A stretch of 64,000 nt of DNA from Beta vulgaris subsp. vulgaris (Eukaryota; Streptophyta; Magnoliopsida; Caryophyllales; Amaranthaceae): NCBI RefSeq assembly GCF_026745355.1, contig NC_079209.1, positions 40,677,678 through 40,741,677 on the forward strand, given 5' to 3'. Positions 1-12,600 of the stretch are shown piece by piece. The position numbers and the translations under genes are program-made. The notes under the pieces were generated by a model. That model did not search any database. It was given only the letters and a program-made list of their open reading frames with translations, and had not been told where the DNA came from. Position 1 is the first letter of the stretch. Every line of letters begins with the position of its first letter.

Positions 1-487
1 CAATTATCCTCCGAAGGTGCAGTGCATAAGGTAGTTTATTGACAGTTTTTGGTAATTTTATTGATTAATTCAATGTGGTGCCTTCTAAAAGTCAACTACT
101 TTTTAATGTGATATTTAATTATTTAGGTTGATATCAGCACCATGCTTGATGCTTGAGGAAGTTGTACTGCATGTCAAGTCTTTGCAACTTCAGATCAAGG
201 TTAAAAAAAAGTTTATGCAGAGAAGAAGTCATCACATCATTATCCAGAATTAATAATCACATTCACATATATATACTTCCTCCATCTATAAATACATGCA
301 ACATAATGGCTTTTATACATGCCAATTGATACAGTATGCCCTACTTTATTTGACAAATGACAATTAGTGTATTTAATTATCGATTAGTAAAACTAATTAA
401 AAATATTTTGATAATACATTTTGAGACTAATCAACCAATATATATATTATATTATATTATTTGTATTTATAAATTGGCTTTCAAACA
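1..487. other. AT-rich intergenic DNA, no gene
   Basis: No open frame, splice pattern or RNA gene is seen. A CTTCCTCC motif near position 267 resembles one end of a Stowaway-type MITE, but no matching right end is present. A short AT microsatellite-like tract lies at about 440-465. Confidence 0.6.
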
Positions 488-608
488 CAAGTCAACACTT
501 GAGAGTAGGGGGATATAAGGGAATCTTACTCCCAAACACAAGTAGATAGTGGGTTTCGAACTTGTGACCTCCAAGTCACAAGGTGAATTCGCCACTACCT
601 CCATCAAG
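488..608 (-). mobile_element. tRNA-derived SINE-like element
   Basis: Read on the minus strand, the stretch has a B-box-like segment (GGTCACAAGTTCGAAACCC) preceded by a possible, weak A-box. Imperfect direct repeats flank it: AAATTGGCTTTCAAACAC on the left (about 470-487) and AAACTTGGTTTCAAATAC on the right (about 609-626), as expected for a decayed target-site duplication. The length of about 120 bp suits a short or truncated SINE. The family was not identified. Confidence 0.45.
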
Positions 609-626
609 CAAACTTGGTTTCAAATA

Positions 627-2377
627 CGTTCAAACAATGCAAAATTTTCGAATGTTGTATGTATTTAGAAACTAAGACTTTATGTTTTTATGGTGTTTGG
701 AAAATTTTATCACGTATTATAAATTAATTTTCGAATGTTTAGTTCTTTACATGCAAAGTTATAAAAGAGTAAAGAAATGAAAGTGGAGTATGGATGAAAG
801 GAAAGAAATAATAAAGATGAAGAATAGGTCAAAAAAAAATATGAAACCCCTGCCTTTAAGAATGAAAGTGTTCTCTACCCCTATAAATTAGAGCAAGATA
901 TCATTCTCCAAACTGATTTGCACCATTTCCAAACAAAGGAAAATTGGCTAATAATTTTCGGAAAAGATATCCACTCACTCGAACACTTTTAAAAAAACGG
1001 ATGAGATATTATTTATCTATTTCATTGAACACTTGAGGCACTAAACATCTTCCTTTAACAGAGGAAACAACTAAAATTTGATATCAAATTAAATCTCGAT
1101 ACGTACAATATCAAGAAATATTACCCAAAATTAGTGAGGCCATTGTTTTTTCAAAACCTTCATAGTGCTCCCAGAGCACCTCGAACTAGCTGGTCCTTCA
1201 CTTTTTTTGCACATTTGAGAAACATGTGTGATAAATAGGTAAAAAAAATTCTTGAGAAGATATAATTATATGTTCTTCCGAAAGCACCTAAAAAATGTGC
1301 AATGTTTTTGCAAAGTCGCAAGTGCTCTTAGATTAGCAAATTTTAAATTTAGCGAAACGGTAGGTTGAAAATAAGTGTATGATCAGCTTTTATGAAGATT
1401 TCTGATCGGAGGTAGTTCACTTATAAGGTCGTTTTCAAGAAACGCCGATTTTTTTTCTATATTATTCGCTACACCCTTAATGCAAGTAGCCAAGCACTAA
1501 GTAAACCAATTACCACAAAAAACATACTTTGTTAACACTTATTCGACATCCAAGAAGCAGACGTATTACATACGGAAAGTTGCTAGCACCCACCAAATTA
1601 GAGTCACTTCCTTGAAAAGTTCTTCTGCCGACCAAACACACTAGTACACTGCTAGTAACTTTCCACAAATATGTTTTCCAAAAGAAAAATCTGCAAACCA
1701 AGCACGCAAACTAGAGTAATTTTCTTAAACCACTAAAGGGGCTTTTGGTTCAAATAAAGAAATGGAAAGGGAATGGAATCAAGTAGAGGAAAGGAATGGT
1801 AACAACAATTGTTACATTTATTAAGTATTTGGTTCAATAATGGAAAAGAATCACTTATCTAATTTTTCTTGTTTGGTACACAAGTTTGATAACAAAGAAT
1901 CAAGCTTGTAACAATAAACTAAAAAATATCGTTAAAAATCCATTAAATTCTGAAATTTCTAAAAAATGTTATTTTAAAAACGTTAAGTTGATTTTATTTC
2001 TATTATTTTGGTGCGAATGGCATTCAATATCTACGATGAACATTATTAGAAGTTCCAGAAAATAAATGACCGTATATATCATCCAAATTCTAAAACTCCA
2101 ATTTCAAACAAATTGAAACTCTTGATTCAAACACAACAATCTATGAACAAATATGCAAATTAGAAACAAAAACCAGATAAGTAGTAATACTAATTACATA
2201 TTTGAAGGAAGAAAAATTAGTGAAAATTATAGAATTTTCAAATTATATTGTCAGCATGAAAAAAAATTACCAAGAAAAGTGCCTTTTTATTTTTTCTGAA
2301 TTCCAAATTCAAAGCTTCAAAATTTCAAGAAAAAAAAAAGAAATAAAATGAAATATAATATCTGATGGTTGCAACCA
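627..2377. other. Intergenic, AT-rich, no gene seen
   Basis: No coding signal is supported. A TTTGGTTC motif near 1745 resembles MITE termini of the 'gttTGGTT' type, but I could not pair it with confidence. Short open frames here (for example minus strand 1510-1701) have no recognisable domain. Confidence 0.55.
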
Positions 2378-2385
2378 TTCTCAAG

Positions 2386-2780
2386 TAAGGATGGAAATGG
2401 GTGATGGATGATCCATCACCCGCTTAACCCGGTATTTTAAATGGATGAAAATCCGAATTTAAATGGATGGAAAGTGGGTGGTGGGTGAGAATTTTTTCAT
2501 CCGTCACCCGATCCATCACCCGTTTAACATCCAACTCATTAACCAATTATTATATTTTACATGTAAATTACTTATATTTTATGTTTTTGATATAATTATT
2601 TAATATTATGTCACTAATTTCATTTAAAAATATACTAAATATCATCACCCGTTTAGCACCCGATCCACCCGTTTCACCCGATGGATGACGGATGGATGGA
2701 TGCGGGTGGAGTAAACAATTGCGGGTGGTGGATGCGGGTGATGTTCCACCCGCCCCGAATCCGATCCATTTCCATCCCTA
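2386..2780. mobile_element. hAT-type MITE with 8-bp TSD
   Basis: The element starts TAAGGATGGAAATGG and ends CCATTTCCATCCCTA, a 15-bp terminal inverted repeat with one mismatch. It is flanked by an exact 8-bp direct repeat TTCTCAAG (2378-2385 and 2781-2788), the target-site length of hAT elements. Inside, ATGGATG and CACCCG motifs recur in both orientations, making it strongly self-complementary. It has no coding capacity. Confidence 0.85.
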
Positions 2781-2788
2781 TTCTCAAG

Positions 2789-3143
2789 TTATACATTGAT
2801 GAACCTAAATGCACCATGATACATTGATGTACCTATGCACGATTATAGATTTGATGTTGTGTGCTTAAGTTTTAGAGACTTTGTATAGCAGAGAGGAGAG
2901 AGAAAAGAGCTTGATGTGTTTTCACCAGGTAACCTGGTTTGTTTACAGTGGGTGAGGAAGGGTTTTATTTTAGGGGTATTTATTATCCCAAAGTAACGGA
3001 TTGGATTACCACTCCTACCCAACCAAACAGTTAGAATGAATTTTGGTAATCTGATTTCGTTTCTACGCCTCAAGATACGCAAACCAAACAACCTATAAGA
3101 GTTTTAGCATATTTCAAGCACCCATTAGATATTTAAAACGAAT
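2789..3143. other. Intergenic, MITE-like end, no gene
   Basis: No gene is seen. The stretch at about 3020-3100 contains AACCAAACAACC and GGATTACCACTCC segments like the ends of small DNA transposons. A full inverted pair was not resolved. Confidence 0.4.
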
Positions 3144-3158
3144 TATCTCAAGCACGTT

Positions 3159-3352
3159 TTTTTAAAAAAAAAAATGGTAAGATAAAATCCTCTATATTGT
3201 TCTCGGCTTCTCGCACATAACCCCCACCCAAAGGCCCATTATAAGCCAGACACCCCCCCAACCCCAGGCAAAATGTTCCGGATAGAAATTGAACCCTAGA
3301 CCTTGCTAGGAAAGATGGGAAAGCTCACCACTTGAGCCAACCCCAATTCCTA
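3159..3352 (-). mobile_element. tRNA-derived SINE with 15-bp TSD
   Basis: On the minus strand the unit opens with a Pol III A-box-like segment (TGGCTCAAGTGGT), followed by a B-box-like segment (AGGGTTCAATTTC), and ends in a T/A-rich tail. It is bounded by an exact 15-bp direct repeat TATCTCAAGCACGTT (3144-3158 and 3353-3367), the hallmark of target-primed retroposition. Its 194-bp length is typical of plant SINEs. It lies about 330 bp beyond the 3' end of the VSR coding region, on the same strand. Confidence 0.85.
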
Positions 3353-3508
3353 TATCTCAAGCACGTTAGTCGTTATAGTAACGTCAATATATAATCCAAC
3401 AAAAACCTGAAAAGAAGATCCAAAAACCGGGAGAGCAGAAGGCGTATACTAGATGCAGAGTTTCTATTTGGACAAGGAAGCCAGTAGTCAGCACAGTTTT
3501 TTCTCTAA

Positions 3509-3699
3509 ATGCAAACTACAACACTACATCATTTCACAGTCCGAATAAATATCTGCAAAAAGAAATCCTATGGTAATCTTATTCTCCGGCATAATTTACA
3601 GAGAGGTGGTGTACACTCAAATCCACAGGATGATAGGGGAGAGCAAATAAACAAGCCAAATCCCCTTCTTATCACAAGTAACAATGGAGACACTCATTT
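3509..3699 (-). other. Probable 3' UTR of the VSR gene
   Basis: This sequence directly follows the VSR stop codon (minus strand). No splice site or further coding is visible. The 3' end is not determined, so the boundary is a guess. Confidence 0.4.
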
Positions 3700-6600
3700 T
3701 CATGCTCGATCATCTGAATGATTGGGGATTTCAGTCTGGCTGTCCAGCGGCATGTATTGAGCCATTATAGCTCTGATTTCTGAATCCATGTATTGCTGCA
3801 AGTAATAATAGGACATTGTTAGCCACATGACGTCTACAATTAAGCACTTTTGCTCAGTTCAACAAAAATAAATTCACCAAAAATAAGTTGACGAGAATGC
3901 CTTCTTTACCCTTGGTATTGGGTTGGATACAGAAGGTTATAATTCTGTTAAGGTGATCCAGGAACTTAAATTTCTGAAAAGAGGGTTCAAAACAGCTCTG
4001 GAGACCACAAGAAGTGGGCCAACACCTTCCCTAGTATGCCAGAAGTAACAACTTCATATATTTTTGTAGGCCAAACAACTTTCTAATGGTTTGCTCTCTT
4101 TATCCAAATATAGCAATCACATTATCCTACCCACTCAGGATTAAGAATATGATAATTAAAGTGAAAGACCCATTACAATATCCGATCCAGTCATTGCTAC
4201 ACCCCCTTCATGAACTCTGTTGAGACCGAGGTATATTCAGAAGTCCAGTCACAGGCTTCATAGTTTTAGAAATTGTGACAAAAAAAAAATCCGAGATGTC
4301 TGAAAGTAGTACTCCTATGTTAAATTATCTGGATGAAGTGAGTGCTTCCTAGGAAGTGCAAATAATTCCTAATCAAACACGTCATTTAAACAATCAGTTG
4401 AAATGGAATTTCTGAAGCTGGAAGTTTGCAAGTTCCAAGGTGAAGCCGTGATTCGTGAACATTAAACAGTGGTAAAGTTCCATCATCCATATGTTCAAAA
4501 TTCATGTCCCTTTTCAATCATTAGAATGGTTTTCCTAGTCCAACACATATCATTCTACCAGCCTAGAATGCGTTCCATCACATTGAGAGCTACCATATTA
4601 TGAATATCAGATATTAGTTAACACATCTTCCAATCTCAAGATACTATAAACAACAAGATCACACTTAAGCAGTAAAACTTACCCTGATCCTGTACTTGTA
4701 AAAGAGATAACCCCCAGCAGCAACCATTGCCAAACCTATCAAACTAAGCCATACAGCTGCCCATGCTGACTTGGCCTGTGCAGCTGATTTGCCTATAGAG
4801 CACAGAATCACAGTGAAGTAAGCCAGAGAGATAGCATACAAACAAAAACAAAAAAAACAGATGTAAGATTTATGAGCTCACTTATGCAGGTATCATGGTC
4901 CTTCATGTAGAGCAGATCTCCGCTGCATGTACACTCATAGCTACCCCATGTATTCTTACAGTTACAGTCAGAGCACTGGCAAGCCTTTTTCTCTTTGCAT
5001 TCGTCAATGTCTGGTAAATGAAAATCATACCATTAGTAGAAAATAAAAAATATAAACAGACAACATAAGCAAGCTAGATGTGCAACTATGTTCATAGCAT
5101 GTCAAAGCCATAAAGTCAAAGCTAAAAGATAGCAGACAGCTGAAACTTGCATTATTGATACTATAATACCATATAACCCACCTGGGAGCACAATTATCTT
5201 CAATCCAAAAATTTACGTACAGCCAAATCCATGGAAGATATATAAGGGTTTTTACCAAGAGGTAACTCATCCTTTTCAAAACACTAAGTTTGTTGGAGAG
5301 CCATAATTTTATCCCATCACCAGAAAAATAGTTCGCCAGTCCAAAGTCTCATCCATGTTTACTTGCCCCATCCTTTTCCACTCCCTTATTCCACATAACC
5401 AGAGATAAAGCAATCTAATCCCTGATGCTTTTGCTTTCAATTAATCTCTGAAATTCAACCATTTCTCTACCAAGATCCTCAAACTCTCTGCCAAACTACA
5501 TCCTCTCAATGTCTCCTAAAATCTAGTTAGATAATGTCAGGTTTAGCTTGTATTCTGGTTCCCAACTTCCCACCCATCGTAATAAGGCGATGATGAAATG
5601 GAGATGAGAAACTAACGAGAAAGTAAGGGTAACCTGATACATGTGATACCATGTACCAAATATACTTCGCAGGTACATGAGGGGCCAATCACATAGGTTT
5701 CGCAGCTCGGATAATGCAGATAAAATTGAACTCTACTCATCATATGACGTTATCCTAGTATGTGCTTTTTTTTTCGGAAAAATTGACAATAGAGGTCTGA
5801 ACTCTGGGTGATAATTTTTAAAAGGTCTGACTTATTGATTAACCTGTGTAGGTCCCAACTTTAGGGGGTCTTAACTTTTAGCGGGCCTCGACGACTTAAA
5901 ACTGAAGATTTTTTTTTAAATCTCACCTAGTTCCTACATCCCTCCCTCAATTAACCCTTCTGATTTGACCCAAGTTTTACAAGTGATGACCCATTAAGCC
6001 AGTTTTAAGTCACTAAGGCCCGTTAAAAGTTAAGACCCCCTAAAGTTGGGACCTACACAGGTTAATCAATAGTTCAAACCTTTTAAAACTATCACCCAAA
6101 GTTCAGACCTCTATTATCAATTTTTCCTTTTTTTTTTTTTTGTAACTTCAATAAAATCACAATAGATGTTGAATCTATTTTATGCAAGATAAACTAAATT
6201 CTAGGGATTACACCTAAGCGGAAAGGATAAACTTATATGAAAGAGACTGTGACCATCATAGAAGTGATAGTAAGCAAGTTGAGATCAACCAACATGAAGA
6301 AGCATCGGTGGGCTTGTATACAGTGCAATAAGGAAGATATTACACTTCATCAGCAGGGAAAATGATATTATCTTGGTCCAAGAAGAACAAGCACAAGAAA
6401 TGTGAAGTCTAGCTGTGAAGGCCAATCGCCAAGAAGAAGACATCCGAAAGATATTACAAAGGTGTAAACTGCATCTTTCACAAACAGTCTGACCTTTTAT
6501 TCATGATAAAATACAGCCACTGTCTGAAGATAACACCAGACAGAAAGTTCTCATATCTAATATACTTCTTAGACCCCAGCATAAACTTCTTGTTGCTTTC

Positions 6601-9600
6601 AGTATTATTTTGTCCATGTTAGCTCAAGCTTATAGGACTAGGATAAAATAAGGAAGATTCAGGATAGTAAAAAGATAGCAACATAATTCTCCAACGGGAT
6701 TGTCGTGTTTTGATATTCTTTCACACTTTGCTAATTTATTAGAATCATTAAATATATATAATGTTAATAAGTAGCAGAATTCTTTTTATATTAATGTTTT
6801 ATCAATTCATTTCCTTTTGCATTTTAAAATTTGAGTAGAAACTTCTCTTTATTCCCCTTCTATTCTACCTAAGAGTCAAAGGTAGGTCATTTCCCATTTT
6901 TATAGGAACTTGGTACAATAAACAATGGTATCTCCAATTATAGCTCCTCCGGGATGTAAAATGTATCTATTGAGCACTTCATATTCGCATCATAATTTAG
7001 CAGACCAATTTAGCAGACCAAAACAAATTATTCAGATATTTGTAACACTCATCTCATCTTAGTTCAAACCCAATAACTCATAAGATTCCAGTGATATATT
7101 GTCCGAATTGTGTTCCTCCAGTCCTGCATTTCATCAAGAAATTGGTGTTCCACAAATTATTCCCTTTTTCTCATAAAGAATGTCCACGATTCCTAATAAT
7201 AAAAGTCCCCAAATTATTACCCACTAACTAATTGTATGGCTTTTAAATGTAGGAAAAATTCACAAGTATGATGCAATTGCCAACTATGAACGTTTTCTAC
7301 AATAACCTCAACTATGATTTATTCTTGAATATGCCTTCCTAAAATGATCCCATGTGACCACTAACTTCTTCAACTCGATATCTTATATAATGTTTCTTCA
7401 AATGTTTTGTCCCCTTCCTCTCAAGCTTGACAACTCAAGATTTGACCATCTAAATCTATTTCTATATTTGGGATGATTCAAGAATAATCCATAATTCAGA
7501 TTATTTAGGGATGACAACCTGTAGTTTGGATTCCTATAGGAAATGGATCTTCCAATTATGCACCTCGTTATGTTTCTAAGGAAATAAATAACTTAAACCA
7601 TTGCCAGAATAATCAATTTGAACCAACATCCAATAGCATTCTTTTAAAAGTTGTCTTTTTTTCCTTCATTAGAAAGCGATTGCAGCTTGTCAAATATTTA
7701 ATATGGCTAATCACGTAGGCTAGTTGTCGTTAGTTAGGCTTGTTGGGAAATTTTTTTCCCTTAGTTCATGTAGGCTATCCCTCAACCGTAGTCTATTTTC
7801 CTTCCCCCTCCCTGTAGCCACCACGACTCACAGAAATATTTCTTTTTATATAAAGCTACAACTATAAAGAGGTGGCCACATGCATTCTTGTTAGAGTTTG
7901 TTAGACAATGGTCATTCTCAGCGAGGTAGTAGTCCTCATTTCTAAATTCACGACTTCCCCTTTACCAAGTAAAAGAATGTATAGCTTTTCTAAATCAATC
8001 AAGCCCTTAGTTTTTTATATTGCAATTTCCGTCGCGATCACAGTAATGGTAGCGGTGTTTCGGTTATGGAACTAATATCCGAACTGGGTCACGGTTGTTG
8101 TGGCACAAATTTATTTTTTGAAGTCTTTTTTATTTTCTAAAGAATGGTACCCATATATCTTAATTATATAAGTGAAGGGGGGAGGCATGGTGTCCCCCAA
8201 TTAAATTACTATAATACCCTTTTTTAATTACATCAATGTTGTTTAAATTTTTTAAATAATAATGGGTAATCAATCAATCAAAATATTTGCCATTTTAAAC
8301 AACTAAAATTAGAATATCTTGAAAAATTAAGTTTAAAAAAAAGGAAAGACTAAAAAGTTTACAAAGAAACAATGATAACAAATTATCAAAATCTTCCATC
8401 AAAAGGAAACATATCAAAATAAAAAATCAGCAATATACTTCCACAATATTATAGTCATATGAAGAAATGATCATTTTAATAGGTTTATATAATTTCAATT
8501 TGCATAAGTCAATTACATATAGGATAATAAGGTCATGTCAAGACAATGTATTACATTTGAAGATTTAGCTATACTATCAATGATAAATAAATAAGTATTA
8601 GAATTGAAAATTGTTCACAACTAAAAACAAAAGCACAAAAATATGAAGGTAATCTTTGCAATTATGGTGAACATAAATTTGAATCAAATTTGGGAATTAA
8701 AAAAGCAAAAAATAGAAAAGAAAGATTCTTTTTTTATATTTGATTTTCACATATAAATAAAGATAAATATATTTGTAATTATGAACTAATTTGCTAATCA
8801 GATTAGATAAACTTGAAAAAGTGGTGATAATGCATTATTTTTATGGATATTTTTTTGTACTATGTTGAAAATATTAATTAAAAGTGTATGTTTTCTTTAA
8901 TTATGTTGGTTCTGTCACATTCAACTTATTTTGCTCATCTGATCAATTAATTTGGACTTATTTTTGCTGAAAATAACTTTTAATAAGTTGAACAAAACAA
9001 GGCCTTTATTGACAAAAATTACCAACTTAAACTACTTTGTCGGTGCATGTAAAACTAACTAATCGACATTACAAAATATCACAATAAAGAAATCGTCATT
9101 GCACGCATTGCGTGCTTAGAAAGCTAGTATGATTATAATAGAGGTCACATGGTAAATCAAATTTAAAATTTTAACAAAAAAAATAGGCAGCACCTCACAT
9201 TAATATTTTAAGAAAAGAAACGACTTTTAAGACTTAAAAATAATATTTACTTGTCATGAAGGTTGCCTTAATCAATTATTTGAAAAAATAATTCAATATT
9301 TTCCTCACAAGTTTGTTGTTCGTTTTTCTTACTTAAGAAGAAAGCTATCAAATGATAAAACATCATTTAAGAGAACAGAAGAAGAGAAAAGGCCAAAGTC
9401 AAAACCATGTTAGGACGTTTCCACCAATAAGTACTAAATTTGCCCACGTCGGAGTGGTACGTCTCAGCCAATTGAGAATGATCACTCACTTTGTAGGCAA
9501 AAAGAAAGAAAAATCGAGCAAGAAGAAGAATCAACATCGGTTTATCTTTTTCTTTTCTTCTTATGGTATCTAAGAATCAACATTGGTTTATCAAAGTCAA

Positions 9601-12600
9601 AATCATGAAGTGTCAGATACAATAAAAGAAAACGCCAATCGTTTATTGCATAAAAGAACGAAAAAAGTGTGAGCTACAACAAGAAAAGAAAAAAAAGAAA
9701 GTGATGATGATTTTTTGTGTTGCTCCATTTTTCTTTGTTTTTCTAGAAACATGAGGAATGATTCTCAGTTCTCACTAGGCCGAGATGTACCACTCTGACG
9801 TGGGCAAACCCAGTACATATTGGTGGAACAGCCCTAACATTGGCACTATATAAAAAGCCGGGTTCACATCGGTTAATCTTGGTTCAGAAAACTTCAACAA
9901 GTTCGAAATGTCTCGGCTGATTTGTGATGATGCAATTGCATTTTTTACCATTTAATATGAGTAATTGTTTACTTTTATTCATCACCTAACATACAAGGAC
10001 TTGTTGGGATAGGTAAGTGACCATAGTTCCATAATCCATGGAAACTGAGAAAATTAGGATTGTTTCGTCCACTATCATAGACCTCCAAGTGCCTACCTAA
10101 CCAAGTTCCCCTGAGACAACAGAACTTGCTTGTACAGAATTATAACTAACTTAAGAAGCTGTAGATTTCCTGTTAATCTATGATACACGTACTTTTTGGT
10201 TCATTATAATTAAATCTTATTACATTTCCGTATGCTTGATGTTGGTTTCTTAGCAGCAATGAAGAATTACAATATAGAAATATATCCCTAAAGATAATAA
10301 CTGGAGCTACTTTCATGTAATTTCATAGAATTGCTATTTACATTTTTTTCTCTTTTTCGAAAGAAAATTGCTATTTACTTGAGGAAGTTAAGTTGCTGAA
10401 CTAGACAGGGCCCTAATTTCCTTAGTACATCAAGGAGTTTAAAAAGTCCTCCAATGGATTCACATAATACTAGAATACAGCAAACTGCAGCAGATTTTAG
10501 AAGTATTTTCAACAGGTCGAAGGCAATATTCATATTACATGCAAAACAGAACACAAGCAAATGCACTCAACAATCAATGCAGGGACTACAATTCAGTACC
10601 AAAATGAAAAACCTAATAAGAAGACATAATCGCTGTGGAATGACCATATATTGTTAACAAGCATCTACTGAAGATTATAGACCGTGTTACCTTCACAACT
10701 GTTCACACCATCACCCTTGAATCCTGGAGGGCATTTGCAGGTATCTTCAGGATCCTGCCAGTATAGAAGTTGTATTAGATTATGAAGCCATTTGCCAAAG
10801 TTTATTGACTAATAGATACCTGACAAATTATATAGCCTCGTAGCACTAACTTACCATACAAGCTGTGAACGTCTGCCCATGACGACTTTCATGCCAACAG
10901 CCTCCATTGTTCATCTTGCATTTACCAGGTCCATTTGCTGACAAGAAAAAAAAATATTCACTTCATGACATCAAAACAAGTCCAGATGAATTAATTCAAT
11001 AAATGTTCCCAGAAGAGAATAGCAGAAGCCAGAAGGTATACACCATCAACGGCATCTTATATTCCTCTTTCTCTGTAGTATATCATTTAAAAGGGTAGCA
11101 AATAACGCCACCCACGTAAAAGAGGACGGATGAAGCCAAAAATAGCAAGCCCTTAATCTAGCATGTACGATCTTATCTATAAATCAAGATACGGCGCGCT
11201 ATCACTTGACTTCAGAAACAGACTCAATAAAATAGAAAATTGACCGTTGATGCAAGTGCTACCCTCAAAATCCAGCTGGTTTCTTCCACTCCAAGTCTCT
11301 AAGTGCACCACCCTCCCAAGTCAATATCAGGTTGGTTCATGGTTTCACATAATACCTATAGTTTTTTTTATTGAGGGGAATATAATACCAATAATTGAGA
11401 TACAGCACTACAGATTTCTTAATAAATGTGGAGATCCTCCGATTCATCAATTATAATACCTCTATCGCATAATCTCTTCACGCTTCCTTAATATGGATGC
11501 CTGAAATTATTTATCACATACTCCCTCCAATTACAAATAATTGTTACACTACATTTGGGGGAGAACCAAGGCAATTCTGAAAAAAGCATGAAAGAAGTAC
11601 AAAAAAAGGATATCTAATTTTCAGAACATATAAAAGAACCATTAAAATATTGGAGAGAGCAAATGATGTAGGTGAGAAAGTTTCAGGTGGATTAATAAAA
11701 TGGGTGGTGGGACATAAGAGGTAGAAAAGTGTATAAAGTTGATGGGACATGATATCATATAAGGATAAAAAAAAAAAATTCTCTCCTATTCCTTTTGGCC
11801 ATCAAACTCTCTTTTTCGATAAAATATACCCCAACAACTCGTATCATATCTAGCTTTTTAATAAGATAGCAATTGTTAGCCGCTCAACAACTTGTCTCCT
11901 CAAAATATGTGCCATGGTGAGTATTTACTGGGACAAAGAGAGTCACATGCTAAGTCACACCTATATTATAGCCTTTATATTTGTGTCAGACTCTATGAGA
12001 GAAATGATAAGGGATGGTGAGATTAATTCGGTTCTTGATGAAAATAAGGAAAAGATCATATCATACAACATTTAGATAGAAGAATGATACGAAATCAGAA
12101 GCATAATGTGGCAATCACAACCATGGAAAGAGTTCTTATTTCTTTTATTTTGGAGGATGAGGAGGGAGAAAGAACACAGCAGAGAACATGTCGGAAATTT
12201 AAATGGATAGGATTCAAGTTCCATCAATCAGTTGAGACTTAAATACTCAAAGTAGCAAATCATTATTATAAAGCAGGTAAGAGAACAGATATCAACATGA
12301 TTATCAATGTGTTTAATGTTCATTAACCAGCATACAGAATATCAGTCGCTGAAAAATAAGTTTTTGTCGAAAAAAACTTTCACAAAATTGACAAGTAGTC
12401 ACTCCGATTCTTGTGACAAGTGCCAGCTATGATCTACAATGGCAGTGGAGTCCGAACTGGACTATTGGTTGGATAGAGATTTGACTTAGACTGCTTGTTT
12501 ACAGAGTGTTAAGTCCTTAGTCCTGACTGCCCTTTAGCCTTAAGCGTTAAGCTCTCAGGAGCAGCAAAACATTAAATGAATGTATGAGACACAAACACAA

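Noticed and set aside
3159..3352. Functional tRNA gene
   Set aside because: A and B boxes are present, but there is no cloverleaf, and the tail plus 15-bp direct repeats show a SINE.
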